The position numbers and the translations under genes are program-made. From positions 1,163,195 to 1,227,194 of the forward strand of contig NW_008709919.1 of assembly GCF_000327385.1 (NCBI RefSeq): a stretch of 64,000 bases of DNA, in the 5' to 3' direction. The notes under the pieces were generated by a model. It worked only from the letters and a program-made list of their open reading frames with translations, was not told the DNA's origin and made no database searches. Shown in pieces: positions 9,311 to 19,761 of this stretch; the first letter of the stretch is position 1, and each line of letters starts with the position of its first letter. Source of the stretch: Lottia gigantea. Taxonomy: Eukaryota > Mollusca > Gastropoda > Lottiidae.

Positions 9311-10740
9311 CTATCAAACAACAAAAATATTGACTTAGTTTGTGAGCTTTAACACAAAATTGTTATATATAATTTGTAATAGTAAGCACAAAATTATAAA
9401 GACTAGCTACCATATATAATTTCAGACTTTTGAACCCTGAATATGTATTTATCTCTATGGCTTTCTTTTTGAAGGAATTAATGCATTTTATCTCAATTTC
9501 AAATATTTTGGAATATGCAGTTTTAGGGTTTGGTAATTTGTCTACACTTTTTGAGGGTTTGATAAATTTTCTATTATTTTCTTAGATTTAAAGATGGGTT
9601 TCCTCATTTTTTAGTGTCAAATTAAGCAAACTATTTGAGGAATTGGTGTTTCTAATGAATTATCATGTATTCTTAATCATATCATTTTGTTCTTATTGCA
9701 TATAACTAAAGAGTTTTAACCAATCAAAAATGTCCATATATGTACAGTCTGGATAAACAAAAAAAGACTTTTTGACCTTTCTTGATCAGGTCACTCATTG
9801 GAATTCTGGTGGTAATTCTCTTCTAATTTAGCTAATTATGAATTAATTATGGACATGTGAGACAACCTGATATTTTTCTAAGTCATTAGAACACATCTAC
9901 TTTCTATTCATATAAGTATTAGCATTTTCATTTTCATAAATGAAAATAAGGGAACCCATCTTTAACTAACGATTTATAGGTTACCGGTATACTAGTTAAG
10001 TAAGTAATTAAGTTTTGGGTTATAAAATTTTTCAGTTAAATACTTCTTCATCCTTTGGCATTCAATAAAGTTTGCACTACAAATAAAAATTTCTTCAGCA
10101 CTATTTTCAATATTATAATAAAAAAAACACAATATAATGTATAAGAATGAATAATTTTATGGCACATTCCTTACACAACAACATTGAAATATGGCTCATT
10201 ATTCAACATGAAGAACCCTTTAAATAAGTGTGATCAACTAAATATTCCCAACTCTTAAATTTCATAACATCAACACAGACCAAAGACCAAATGACACAAA
10301 TAAATGAAATTGAAACAAAAATGTATGTTGTGACACAAATTACCAGATTTAAGTAATAGATTTTCCAGATGTACTCATGTGTATGAATTGGTGCGCGCTA
10401 TACTAGCAATTATATAGTATATACAACCAACTTAAATTAAGCTTTTACAACAGTAATACATCTTGGACTTAATTCATAAAAGTAATATTTGCATGCATGA
10501 TATAACTGTTATAAATTCTCTGACATGCAGATATAAGTAATAATGAATAACTTAAAACCAATGATGCCATGCTTACTGCAATACAACAAGGTGGTTATAA
10601 CTTATATAAAATCTACACTGAGAATATTCATAACACATGAATGCTGAAGTCTAAACTTCCGTAGTACATATTTTTTATATAAAAAAATTCTGAAAACTGC
10701 TTGCTGGTAAAGAAAGTATTAATGAGATAACAATTTCTCT
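9311..10740. other. Spacer with one MITE-like element
   Basis: Contains the 380-bp element at 9586-9965; I see nothing else that I can support. Confidence 0.5.
9586..9965. mobile_element. MITE-like element, family 3, copy 1
   Basis: About 380 bp bounded by ATTTAAAGATGGGTT on the left and AACCCATCTTTAA on the right (inverted ends). The copy at 39127-39491 has the same length and ends in the opposite orientation. No coding capacity. The ends read TTAAAG/CTTTAA, compatible with a TTAA-type target, but I cannot separate target duplication from terminus. Confidence 0.85.
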
Positions 10741-10965
10741 TTAATCATCTGATTCATTCAACCATCTGTGTTTATTTTTAATAATTTTATACAGGGTGTC
10801 ATAGGGGATTTCAACACCAAAACGATTGGTGAAAAAGTCTGTAACTTCCTTTCCAGTAGCATTAGGATTCTCTTCTTTGAATAGGCACAATTCCTTTTTC
10901 TGATGTTTGTCTATAAAGGTCCGTCTTTTAGTTCGAAACAATGAGTTGAAATCATAACTTTTCAC
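10741..10965 (-). CDS. Gene A terminal exon H3: CENP-B/Abp1-like HTH
   Basis: Acceptor TTATTCTGTAG, first codon GTG (Val after splicing), 74 codons. Domain at residues 15-69: RTFIDKHQKKELCLFKEENP, EVTDFFTNRFGVEIPYDTL, YKIIKNKHRWL, then an acidic tail NESDD. A minus-strand AATAAA lies about 39-44 bases upstream of this exon (11009-11004), where it could end the preceding isoform H2. Confidence 0.88.
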   Translation of the reverse strand: MKSYDFNSLFRTKRRTFIDKHQKKELCLFKEENPNATGKEVTDFFTNRFGVEIPYDTLYKIIKNKHRWLNESDD

Positions 10966-11179
10966 CTACAGAATAAAAACAGAGACAAATTGATTTCAAA
11001 TTGTTTATTTCATAAAATGATACAAATTTGTAAAATATTTGCACAATGGTTCATTTATCGCTCATATTTAAAATGAAAAGATATGAGGGCTATGATATCA
11101 ATCAAATATCAATACAAGATCATGTGATATCATCCTAAAGCAATATATTGATTCACTAATAGTTGTTCCAGCAATAGAC

Positions 11180-11497
11180 TTAAAGGGACAGGTGTGCCAT
11201 TTTAGAGGGTTGATTTTAGTTTTGAATATATGTAAATAGTCTTCAGAAGCACTATAAATGTACAAAAATCACATATTTCACTATTTCTATACATTTCTTT
11301 TCTATATATCACAGAGAATCTTAAATTGACGAGTCATCATTTTAACATTTTAAAATTCAAACGCAGAAAATTCTGGACACACATGTATTAGAAGGCTCAA
11401 ATTTCAACGGTAAGCTGTGAACACTAAGCTCAAAAATTCCAGTTTCTGAGACTAATGTATGATTGGTCATAAAAAAATAGCATATATGTCCCTTTAA
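11180..11497. mobile_element. MITE-like element, family 2, full copy
   Basis: About 318 bp. The left end TTAAAGGGACAGGTGTGCCA and the right end, read in reverse, TTTAAAGGGACATATATGCT, are inverted repeats. The core GAAGCACTATAAATGTACAA recurs in the copies at 7930, 17873 and 36690. Confidence 0.8.
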
Positions 11498-11699
11498 ATT
11501 AAGACTTTTTCAAACCAAAACACACTGTTAAATATTGGGCAAGATCAGACATAAATTATTTTTTGTATATGTACCAGTACATTCATGATTTATATGTAAA
11601 TAATCTAAATTAAGACTTTTGAAGTTTAGTTATATATATACATATATGAAAAAGTTATGTTTATCATACACAATATTACACTTTTCAGATTGAGCATTG

Positions 11700-12277
11700 T
11701 TTCGAGGTCTTTCGAGGTAGCATTGGGATTTGTGAACAACTCACTGATCCACCTCAGCATCTGCCTCACCAAAGCCAAAGCTGAAATCTAAAGAGGCAGC
11801 TTTGGATTTTGTGAACTAATCATTGATCCACCCCAGCACGTGCCTTTCTTTTTGGATAATGATTTCCTTAATGTATCAAATACAAGTAGCTTTCCCAAAG
11901 TTTGAAAGATAAAATTCACTGTATCTTCAGAGGTAGCTATGGAAGTTGTGTCTAACTCACTGAGCTACAGAACCAACTGCCTTATCACAGCCATCTTTCT
12001 TTTTGGATAATGATTTCCTTAATGTATCAAATGCAAGTAGCTTTCCAAAAGTTTGATGGATAAAATTCACTGTATCTTCAGAGGTAGCTATGGAAGTTGT
12101 GCCTAACTCACTGAGCTACAGTAGCAAGTGCTTTATCACAGCCATCTTTCTTTTTGGATAATGATTTTTCTTAATGTATCATAAATGAGGTACTTTCCAA
12201 AATTTGATAAATTTGCTGGTGGTATTGAGAGGTAGCATGAAATTTTAACTCATTGAGCCACCCCAGCCACAACTTCA
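11700..12277 (-). pseudogene. Tandem partial copies of HTH exon H2 (C-terminal half)
   Basis: The block CTTTCTTTTTGGATAATGAT recurs near 11845, 11993, 12146 and 12290, about 148 bp apart; the last is inside intact exon H2. On the minus strand each copy encodes fragments of the second half of the domain (for example FDTLRKIIIQKERWL in the copy at 12138). None has an acceptor or the first half. A fainter fifth copy begins near 11700. Local tandem duplication of one exon's 3' half, now decayed. Confidence 0.8.
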
Positions 12278-12511
12278 TCACAGCCATCTTTCTTTTTGGA
12301 TAATGATTTTCCTTAATGTATCAAAGGCAAGAAGCTTTCCAAAAGTTTGATGGAAAAAATTCACTATGTCTTTTGAGGTAGCATTGGGATTTTGTTCACT
12401 GTATAAGCACAATTCTCTCTTTTGCTCTGTTGATATGAACGTACGTGTTTTGGTCTCAGAGGGCCTCAGTACACTCCGTATTAGATTTAACTGTAACGAT
12501 GTGGTATCAAC
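12278..12511 (-). CDS. Gene A terminal exon H2: CENP-B/Abp1-like HTH
   Basis: Acceptor TTTGTTTAG, first codon GTT, 77 codons ending WL then TGA. The lead-in VDTTSLQLNLIRSVLR precedes the domain at residues 23-77: RTFISTEQKRELCLYSEQNP, NATSKDIVNFF, FGKLLAFDTL, RKIIIQKERWL. Very similar to H1 (FIS-EQKRELCL, NP-ATSK, FDTL/FNTL), so these two proximal exons probably duplicated late. No internal in-frame ATG. It is the parent of the decayed half-copies just downstream. Confidence 0.87.
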   Translation of the reverse strand, partial: VDTTSLQLNLIRSVLRPSETKTRTFISTEQKRELCLYSEQNPNATSKDIVNFFHQTFGKLLAFDTLRKIIIQKERWL

Positions 12512-13385
12512 CTAAACAAACAGAAAAGAGAATTGCTTCAATTATCGTTATTCAATTACTTTTATTAAGCTGATTATATGTCTTATATAGGGTAACAAGG
12601 ACCAGGACCACTTTTTAAAAATTATTTCATCAATTGATGCGAAGCGTCATGCGTTAAAAATCGATATGGTTGGTTTAAGAGGGTATGATTCCATATATGC
12701 AGAAGCGGTATCTGTCAAATGGTCTCCGATTTTTGACGCATCCGGACGCCTTTCCACGAGGAGAACATATGCGACATATTTTGTGGTGATTCCCTGTCTT
12801 TTTTATGCAGCAAAGCATCCATCTGTTCAGAAGTCTGTGCGTCAAAAGAAAGATAACGCATACGTTTAACGCACATATGGAATCATATTTGACGCATGAG
12901 GGATCCGCAAGGGCCATTTATGTCCGCATGACGCATATATGGAATTTTAGCTTAAAGCAAATGTATAAGCTTCCAAAAAAATATGGTACTAACCACAAAA
13001 CTATTGAAAAATTTCTTAAAACTACAGTCTAGATAAAACTTAAAAGGTGAAGAAATGTCCCTGTCCCTGTCTAGAATTATCAAGGGTTGTCCTTTTTACA
13101 AAATTTCACACTGTTTTTTTGGAATAGTAGATTATTCTTGTCAACTTTCTCCCTTACATACAATTGGATTTCATCAGCTATTTTTTTTAAAAGAATCTCA
13201 CATCTTTAGTGTTAAAACCCATTCTATCTTTCATCTGGTATAAAACAAACACATCAATAACCAACAACATTTATTCATCTATAAGTTTGTACTTCTATAC
13301 CATTGAAGGATTATCAAATTGGCAAAAATATGAACATATACCACATAGATCTGACATAAAACAAGCACATCAGCACAGATATCAC
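12512..13385. other. Spacer with a less AT-rich insert
   Basis: About 12600-12960 differs from its surroundings: richer in CG dinucleotides, with GACGCAT-type words repeated. GGTATGATTCCATATATG near 12681 faces CATATGGAATCATATTT near 12876, suggesting a foldback insertion of unknown family. Overlapping short open frames on both strands look incidental. Confidence 0.5.
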
Positions 13386-13601
13386 CTAAACTTTCAACCA
13401 ACGTTCTTTCATGTTCATAATTTTCTTAAGTGTATTGAAGGCAAGTTTCAATCCAAATTTCAAGTAAAAGAACTCCACGATTTCCTTGGAAGTGGCATAT
13501 GGATTATCTTCTGTAAATAGACACAGCTCTCTTTTCTGTTCAGGTGATATAAAGGTTCGTTTTTTGGTGCCTGCCATGAGTTGACTCATATATCCACCAA
13601 C
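13386..13601 (-). CDS. Gene A terminal exon H1: CENP-B/Abp1-like HTH
   Basis: First terminal exon after the gene A core. Acceptor TTCTTGTTTAG, GTT GGT GGA start, 71 codons. Domain at residues 15-69: RTFISPEQKRELCLF, then NPYATSKEIVEFF, KFGLKLAFNTL, KKIMNMKERWL, with a two-residue tail. Being nearest to the core it may be a default isoform, but the intron is still about 4.6 kb. A minus-strand AATAAA (13629-13624) sits only about 23 bases upstream of its first base. Confidence 0.88.
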   Translation of the reverse strand, partial: VGGYMSQLMAGTKKRTFISPEQKRELCLFTEDNPYATSKEIVEFFYLKFGLKLAFNTLKKIMNMKERWLKV

Positions 13602-14689
13602 CTAAACAAGAAAAGAGAACTGCTTTATTCTTAGAAATCTATTTTTAGCATGCTTATGATGAAACTCTATATCTTACAAGCTTAAAAAAATGAAACATTT
13701 AATCCTTGTCTGGTGCAGTATATTATTTGTATTTATAGCTTATTGTACTATCATGAAATCAAAGAAAATGGTGCCTTCTATATGATCCTTCTCCAAAAAA
13801 AAAAAAACACTCAAAAGGAAAAACTGGTATCAAACATTTCAAGATAATAACCGTGTTTCCACTGAGAATTGTATGGTAAAGCTAGTTCTAACTTAACTTG
13901 AGTCAACTTTATTGCCAAACGCATTGTGTTTACACTGAGGCCTAACTGGTTCCTGAACGACTTTAGTCTTGATCGCAAAGACGCATGTTATTGACAACTT
14001 GTGATGTACAAGACTACCATTTAGACCAGCAAGAAATGCAACAGACCAGAAAGACCAGTACACCCCATATTGCCAAATGAGAAAAAGATGGCTTTTGTGT
14101 TTCCACGGAGTAAAATGAAAGCCGATTTTAAGCTGGCTTTCATTTGGCCCCCAATAAATTGCCGAACTACAAAATAAACTGTACTTCTTATGGGTGAGTG
14201 AAGTTGATGTTAAGCTCTAGAAATTACTAGTTATATAAAGAGTAGCAAAATGCTGAAAAAGCAGAGATACAATTTTTCACTCTATAGATGATTATATAGA
14301 TGCAAGATCTTCAATCATGAAGAGTTGGCTCAGTATTATAAGGCATAAAATACTCCAAAAAGGAAGAAGCCCACATTTTACTGAGATTGCAGCTAAGAAC
14401 CAATGCACCAGTTATCTTAGTCCAGTGAGTTATAAAGGATAATTTCTTCAAAACTCTAACTCAAGACATTTCAGATTAACTCTTGTTCTGTTGTGTAAAA
14501 TTATCAGCATTGAGGCATAAAGGTCACCGATTTTTCCATCATCACTTATATTTGTTGAATACAACATGAAGAAAAGACCAATAATTCTAATCATTTTTCA
14601 CAAGATGAATTATTTATATACACATTTATAAGCTTATTAATCATGTTTATGAAATACGTTTTTTGATAAATTATGTCAGAAAACAAAAA

Positions 14690-15175
14690 CTATCTTTTCC
14701 AGATGACAAAACTATCTTGTCATGTTTACAAAACAAGCACTATCTAGTTCGGTTTACAAAACAAGCACTATCTAGTCCTGTTTACAAAACAAGTACTATC
14801 TAGTCCTGTTTACAAAACAAGCACTATCTAGTCCTGTTTACAAAACAAGCACTATCTAGTTCGGTTTACAAAACAAGTACTATCTAGTCCTGTTTACAAA
14901 ACAAGTACTATCTAGTCCTGTTACAAAACAAGCACTATCTAGTCCTGTTACAAATCAAATACTATCTAGTCCTGTTTACAAAACAAGTACAATCTAGTCC
15001 TGTTTACAAAACAAGTACAATTTAGTCCTGTTACAAAACAAGTACTATCTAGTCCTGTTTACAAAACAAGTACTATCTAGTCCTGTTACAAAACAAGCAC
15101 TATCTAGTACTGTTTACAAAATAAGTACAATCTAGTCATGTTTACATAAGTACTATCTAGTGATGTTCTCAAGAC
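14690..15175. repeat. 28-bp tandem repeat, about 17 copies
   Basis: Unit ACAAAACAAGTACTATCTAG plus TCCTGTTT, with variants (GCACTATC, TTCGGTTT, one-base deletion TGTTAC). Copies are most alike in the middle and fade toward 15200. Confidence 0.93.
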
Positions 15176-17872
15176 CAGTTATGTTTTCAAAACAAGTGCT
15201 AATTGGTCATGGTCACAATGAAAGTTATTTACTTATGTGCACAAAACAAATACTATTATATGTAGAAGTAGTCAAGTTTACAAAACAAGTTTATTAGTCA
15301 TATTCATAAAACCAGATATTTTGTCACCTGCACAATCATTTGTGTTCACAAAATAAGTTAATTAATAATGTTCAGATTAAAAACAGTTTTTATAGTGAAC
15401 AGTAGTTAACTGAGTACATGCTATTTGGGCTCAATATGTTCCCATTATGATATTACAATATGTTTGAAATTTTTCAACTGAATAGTATAAGAAACTGGAT
15501 TTAATTTATATGTGTTAGAAATGTCAACTTGAACAAGCACTCTCAATACAACAACCTGCCTTTCAGAAGGCAAAAATCTGACAAGATCTTAGACAATTTA
15601 ATCACAATAAGTTACAACTATACAGGGCCTTACAGTTTACTTACCTGTTCTATTTCATTATCATAAATTGATGTCATTATACAAAACATTATCTAAATTT
15701 CAAAAATGTCATCGCTTTTTAACAAAATTAATGTCATTCAAAAAAAGTGTCAATTTTTTCAAATAAATTAATCTACAAAAAGTTATCATTTTTTTTTTTA
15801 ATAATATCCACAAAATCTATGTGCCTTTGTTTTTAAGAAACTTATATTTATGAACATTTCCCTCTTTTCTTATTTTTTGCCCAATTTTTAGAAGAAATTT
15901 GACATCAACTTCAAATGATAATGAAATTTAAGGAAACTGAAAATGACATGAAAGTTGTCATGTTACTTTCAGTTTGCTTTTAAATCTTAATCAAGAGCCA
16001 AAGGGGACAGGATAATATTTCAATTGCAAAAATCCAATTTTGGGATCAGTTATGCTCTGACAAGGGAGGGCAATCTGTGAGGGAGTTGGGAGTGAAACAT
16101 CATATATCAAATGTCATTTAAATTCAAACAGTGAAAAGATTTTCAAATGACTTTATGCAAATCTCTGTATGTCTTCACTATTTAAGTCAAAAAGACATTC
16201 GACATATAGGGAGGAAATGGGAATGTCATTAACTTTCTTGGCTATTGGGCCACATAGTGAGTTATAGCACTTGTGAGAGGGCACACTTTTACAAAAGTGG
16301 CTTTTGATTTGTCATTTCTTGCAAGTCTTGAAAGACTGAAGTACTCATTTCATGCTGTTGACAAATGTTCAGAAACATATACTTCATCAGGGCAACTAGT
16401 TTTGAATATGGATAACCTTTCCAAAGATCAAAACTTTGGGTTTGAGAAAAATAATTCAGCCATATTTCACAGACCAATTCAAGCGGGATTGTAAGCAAAC
16501 AGAAATTCTAAATCAACAGCCAAGATTTAAAACATTCTTTGATGGACGTTCCAGTAATGCCATATGAAATAATGGCTAAGATGTTTCACTCCTGCCTGGA
16601 CTAATAGAAGAAATTGAGCCTTCAGACTGGAGCCATTTTCTGGCTTTTACATAAAATCTGAGTTGGCTTACTTTATCCTATTTGTCCAAAGCTTCAGTTC
16701 TTGCAAGTTCACATTTTTGAGAATCTGGTTTGTACATATTTGATGCTTTCTGGGTGAATGCATTTATTTCCAAATTTTATGTAATTTTCTATGCATAAAG
16801 GCACAAAAAGTACCATAAAGTTGTAGTCAAACGAAAAGGGAGCCAAAATAATTTATGGTGCAATAACACCCCTAAAATCATTTTTTTTTCTTTGCGAGCT
16901 CTGGAAACAGTCAACCAACAAGATTCTCAAAATCTTGAAGAAATGGTTTTTATTTTCATATTTTCAGTATAAAAATAATCACCATGTTTTATGAAAAGGT
17001 TTGGGCTTTGCCCAACATATCATTGATGAAACTCAACCTAATAAATATCAGAAAATGAAATGTGTTTGGGATATAAACTCCTCATCAGGACAGCTGATGG
17101 GAAATAGGAAAATAAGTACTGTATGCCAATACACTGATGTACTCAATTGAAATAGTCATTTTAACAAAATTCCAATCTGATTTTGTTACATTTCTTTTAT
17201 CATGTTACTATTATGAAGACTGTGATATTTCTATTGTTGTAACTTAAATTTGTTATAACAATTTCCATGACCATTTCAATGAAATAAACCAAGTGCTAAC
17301 GTTTAAAAACTAAAAATCCAAACAACATATAGGTGAAAAATTTGTATTTTCATATGAGGAAGAATATCAATCCAATTCCAAGATTACCTTAACGAACAAT
17401 TCAGAAAGCATCTGAAGAAATTGGAGTCCTATTGAGAATAATGCATATAGAAAAGTAGAAGCTCTGTTTGACAAAAGCCAGCAGAGAATATAATTGTACT
17501 TATGTCTGTTAGCCATCATATAATTTCCTTACACATTTTGAATTTGATATTTTTGGTTGAATTTCACCCTTTCAAGAACTTTCAATGGTATCTGCTACAT
17601 GAAATTGATGTATTTTAGGTTTTTATTGGTAACTTTATATAAAAAGAGTTTGGAATTTTTTAAGTAATTTAATAAGATCTTTGATTAAATAAGATTTTAC
17701 AAAGTTACATAAATCTATAAATTCAATTTGTGTTCTACATCATTATTAATGTCTCTGTATGAGACAAATAATTTCAAATCTATAGCTATTCAAGTAGTAA
17801 TAATATATTTGAAGTGTTTGCATTTCTGTGATATTCAAACATTTTCAGAATAATTTTCAATTAAAATTCTGC

Positions 17873-18130
17873 TTTTAGGACAAATGCGGCATTTTGGGGG
17901 GTTGATTTTAGCCTTGAAATGTAAATAGCTTTCAGAAGTACTAGAAATGTACGAAAATTACATAATTCCTTTAAAAATACTTTTAAACTCATTATTTCAA
18001 TGTCTTATCTATATATCATAGAATAACTTAAATTGATGAGTCACTATTACTATTACTGATTGATTAGGCTATAAAATTCCTCTTTCTGAGACTAAAGTAT
18101 GTCTATAAAAATGGCCCACCTGACCCTTTA
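17873..18130. mobile_element. MITE-like element, family 2, second copy
   Basis: Left end TTTTAGGACAAATGCGGCAT, right end GACCCTTTAAA. Internal CAGAAGTACTAGAAATGTAC matches the 11180 copy. It lies about 90 bases from core exon 4 of gene A, inside the intron. Confidence 0.7.
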
Positions 18131-18220
18131 AATTACAAACATCTCTATCAATTTTCATGCCACAGAGTTCTACATTGAAAGTTCTTGAATTTTTTTAAAG
18201 AATTGAAAATAAATACTTAC

Positions 18221-18258
18221 TGCTGAGCCATCGGGAGCAAAAGAAGGACCAGCACCTC
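18221..18258 (-). CDS. Gene A core exon 4 (38-nt microexon)
   Basis: Acceptor CTATTGTAG, donor GTAAGT. Entered in phase 1 and left in phase 0, adding GGAGPSFAPDGSA. It corresponds to the 29-nt exon of gene B (GAGSLDSSLN): same place, same phases, same GAG start. Its 3' end sets the reading frame for every terminal exon. It probably acts as a flexible linker before the DNA-binding cassette. Confidence 0.8.
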
Positions 18259-18463
18259 CTACAATAGACAAAACAATATACTAATTAATAAAACAAAGAT
18301 AGTGGCTCCATGAGGCTGGACATCTACATGACAAAGACAGTTAGACCTAGCAAATTAAGGTACTATGATAGGTAAAATGGGAATTGTATTTCACCAATCA
18401 TTTTTGGGGTGAGGTTTTACTACAAACTCACTGATGTAAAAATAACTTAAAACACAGCATTAC

Positions 18464-18625
18464 CTGCTCCCTGTTGAAAACTAATAGGTAAGTTAAAATC
18501 GAGTTGTGAATTAGACGCTGAAGTTTCATTTGAATGTAAGGCAACAGGGTATATACTAGATGTTTTATCATGTAGACTAGCTAGAAATTCTTCGTTAGAC
18601 ATTTCATTTCCCATATCTTCTGTCC
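18464..18625 (-). CDS. Gene A core exon 3
   Basis: 162 nt between acceptor TTTATTACAG and donor GTAATG, phase 1 to phase 1. Encodes TEDMGNEMSNEEFLASLHDK, then TSSIYPVALHSNETSAS and a polar stretch ending SFQQGA. Shared with gene B exon 3: the spaced pattern EEF-x2-L-x-DKT and PVALH. No known domain recognised; the conserved acidic/hydrophobic block could be a binding motif. Confidence 0.87.
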
Positions 18626-18941
18626 CTGTAATAAATATAGAAAAATTACAGAATGAAATTGACATAAGCATGAAAAACAATTACTGTCCACAATCTGCTT
18701 GAAATGGCACCTAAACTAGTGGACAATAATCCAACTTGCTACTGACTGAGCTATTCCATTGCCACTATTTAATGATTTAAAAGCTTGATGCAAAAAAAAA
18801 TCTCAGATCAGAATGCCAACTTTAAAAGTATTCCATATCCTCTAGTACTTATTTTGTAAAATTTATTTAGATTTAAGATTTCAGATTCAACTGTTGATTT
18901 TCTACACAAAAGCCTTATAATTGAAAAATGTGGCTACCTAC
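18626..18941. other. Gene A intron 2
   Basis: 316-bp intron between core exons 2 and 3, with GTAGGT donor and TTTATTACAG acceptor. Nothing else seen. Confidence 0.8.
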
Positions 18942-19698
18942 CCCCATCATCATCTTGAGGTTCTGACTTCACATTACTAAGATCTATTTGCACAGGTTCT
19001 TGTTTGACTACCGGTACTGTTTTGGATGATGGTGATGATGATGATGTATTACGCTGTGAATTGTTGCTACTGATGTGTGGCTGAAGGTGAAATGATGTCT
19101 CAGATATGTTTGATTGCTGCAGACGTGATAAATCAAATTGATGGCTTGAGTTATCTCCCATTGCATTTCGATTATCAAGTCTTAAACCGGGATGAGATGA
19201 GTTCCTACTTCCAATATTACTGGGTGACATAGGTGATTGTGGATGGGACAGGCGTGGCATTTTCATTGATGGACCTTCCATAGGATGATGTAATGGTCTT
19301 CTCATTGGGGTTGATGTCTTTTGATGGAGGTGAGGCTGGTGCACGTCACCATAATTTGAGCCAAAACCAAGTCTGTCATTTCTTTGGTTTTGGTCATCAT
19401 TGCTTGTTTCTGATTGTGATGAAGAACGACGTTCTCGAGTTTGATTTTTTTCTGTATTTTTCTTTTCTTTCTTCTGAGGTTCTGAATGATAACTTTTACT
19501 CACAAACATGGTCGATGAATTGTCACTTTTACACACTTTTTCATTCACAATGTAGTCTATGTTGGTCTGACTGTCTACATTTAAATACAGATGACCTATG
19601 ACCTGAATGGAACTGTCAAATGATACATGACCATGACACAAAACTTGTAAGTTTTTCACTAGAGAGTTAATGAATTTGTTGGCTTCTTCCGTATCCAT
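18942..19698 (-). CDS. Gene A core exon 2: start codon and conserved N-terminal domain
   Basis: The coding part of an exon that begins at 19761 (acceptor CTTATTGCAG) and ends before donor GTAGGT, leaving phase 1. The ATG is chosen because gene B starts at the same residue. Residues 1-73 form the conserved block (MDTEEANKFINSLVKNLQVL, then CHGH, SIQVIGHLYLNV, NIDYIVNEKVCK). Residues 75-105 are charged and low complexity; 110-235 are rich in Ser, His, Pro and Asn, with the motif KMPRLSHP shared with gene B. Near the end VKQEP and VKSEPQDDD fit the SUMO consensus (psi-K-x-E), the second with an acidic tail. No BTB, SCAN or KRAB features are seen. Inferred: the constant protein-interaction half of a nuclear regulator. 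Confidence 0.9.
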
Positions 19699-19761
19699 TT
19701 TGAAATTGTGACAGTGCTCTCTTCTGATGATTTTGGTTTGAATCTGTTCCTATTTCTAAAA

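Larger units (their letters stand above)
10966..12277. other. Spacer with a MITE-like element and partial exon copies
   Basis: Contains the family 2 element (11180-11497) and the partial HTH-exon duplications (about 11700-12277). Confidence 0.6.
13602..18220. other. Long gene A intron before the terminal exons
   Basis: 4.6 kb. Holds a possible inverted-repeat element (about 13855-14180, with GTGTTTCCAC at both 13854 and 14097 and a hairpin AATGAAAGCC...GGCTTTCATT at about 14115-14151), a 28-bp minisatellite, and a family 2 MITE-like copy. I searched the minus strand for the HTH signature and for C-x2-C finger patterns and found none. Confidence 0.6.
1180..19761 (-). other. Gene A locus: lola-like gene with alternative HTH and zinc-finger 3' exons
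   Basis: Overall span of the minus-strand gene as far as I can read it. Three core coding exons (18942-19698, 18464-18625, 18221-18258) join in phases 1, 1, 0. They are followed by ten or eleven candidate terminal exons, all with acceptors that restore phase 0 and each ending in its own stop. Seven encode a CENP-B/Abp1-like helix-turn-helix, two encode C2H2 fingers, one is frameshifted and one is unclassified. The layout matches Drosophila lola and mod(mdg4), where constant exons join one of many terminal DNA-binding exons; the domains differ and the N-terminus is not a recognisable BTB. Further terminal exons may lie beyond position 1. The product is inferred to be a set of nuclear transcription regulators. 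The non-coding first exon was not located. Confidence 0.85.

Noticed and set aside
376-15175. CRISPR-like direct repeats
   Set aside because: The arrays have no unique spacers between conserved repeats; they are eukaryotic minisatellites.
18942-19698. BTB/POZ domain expected in a lola-like gene
   Set aside because: The N-terminus is too short and shows none of the usual BTB landmarks; the similarity to lola is in gene architecture only.
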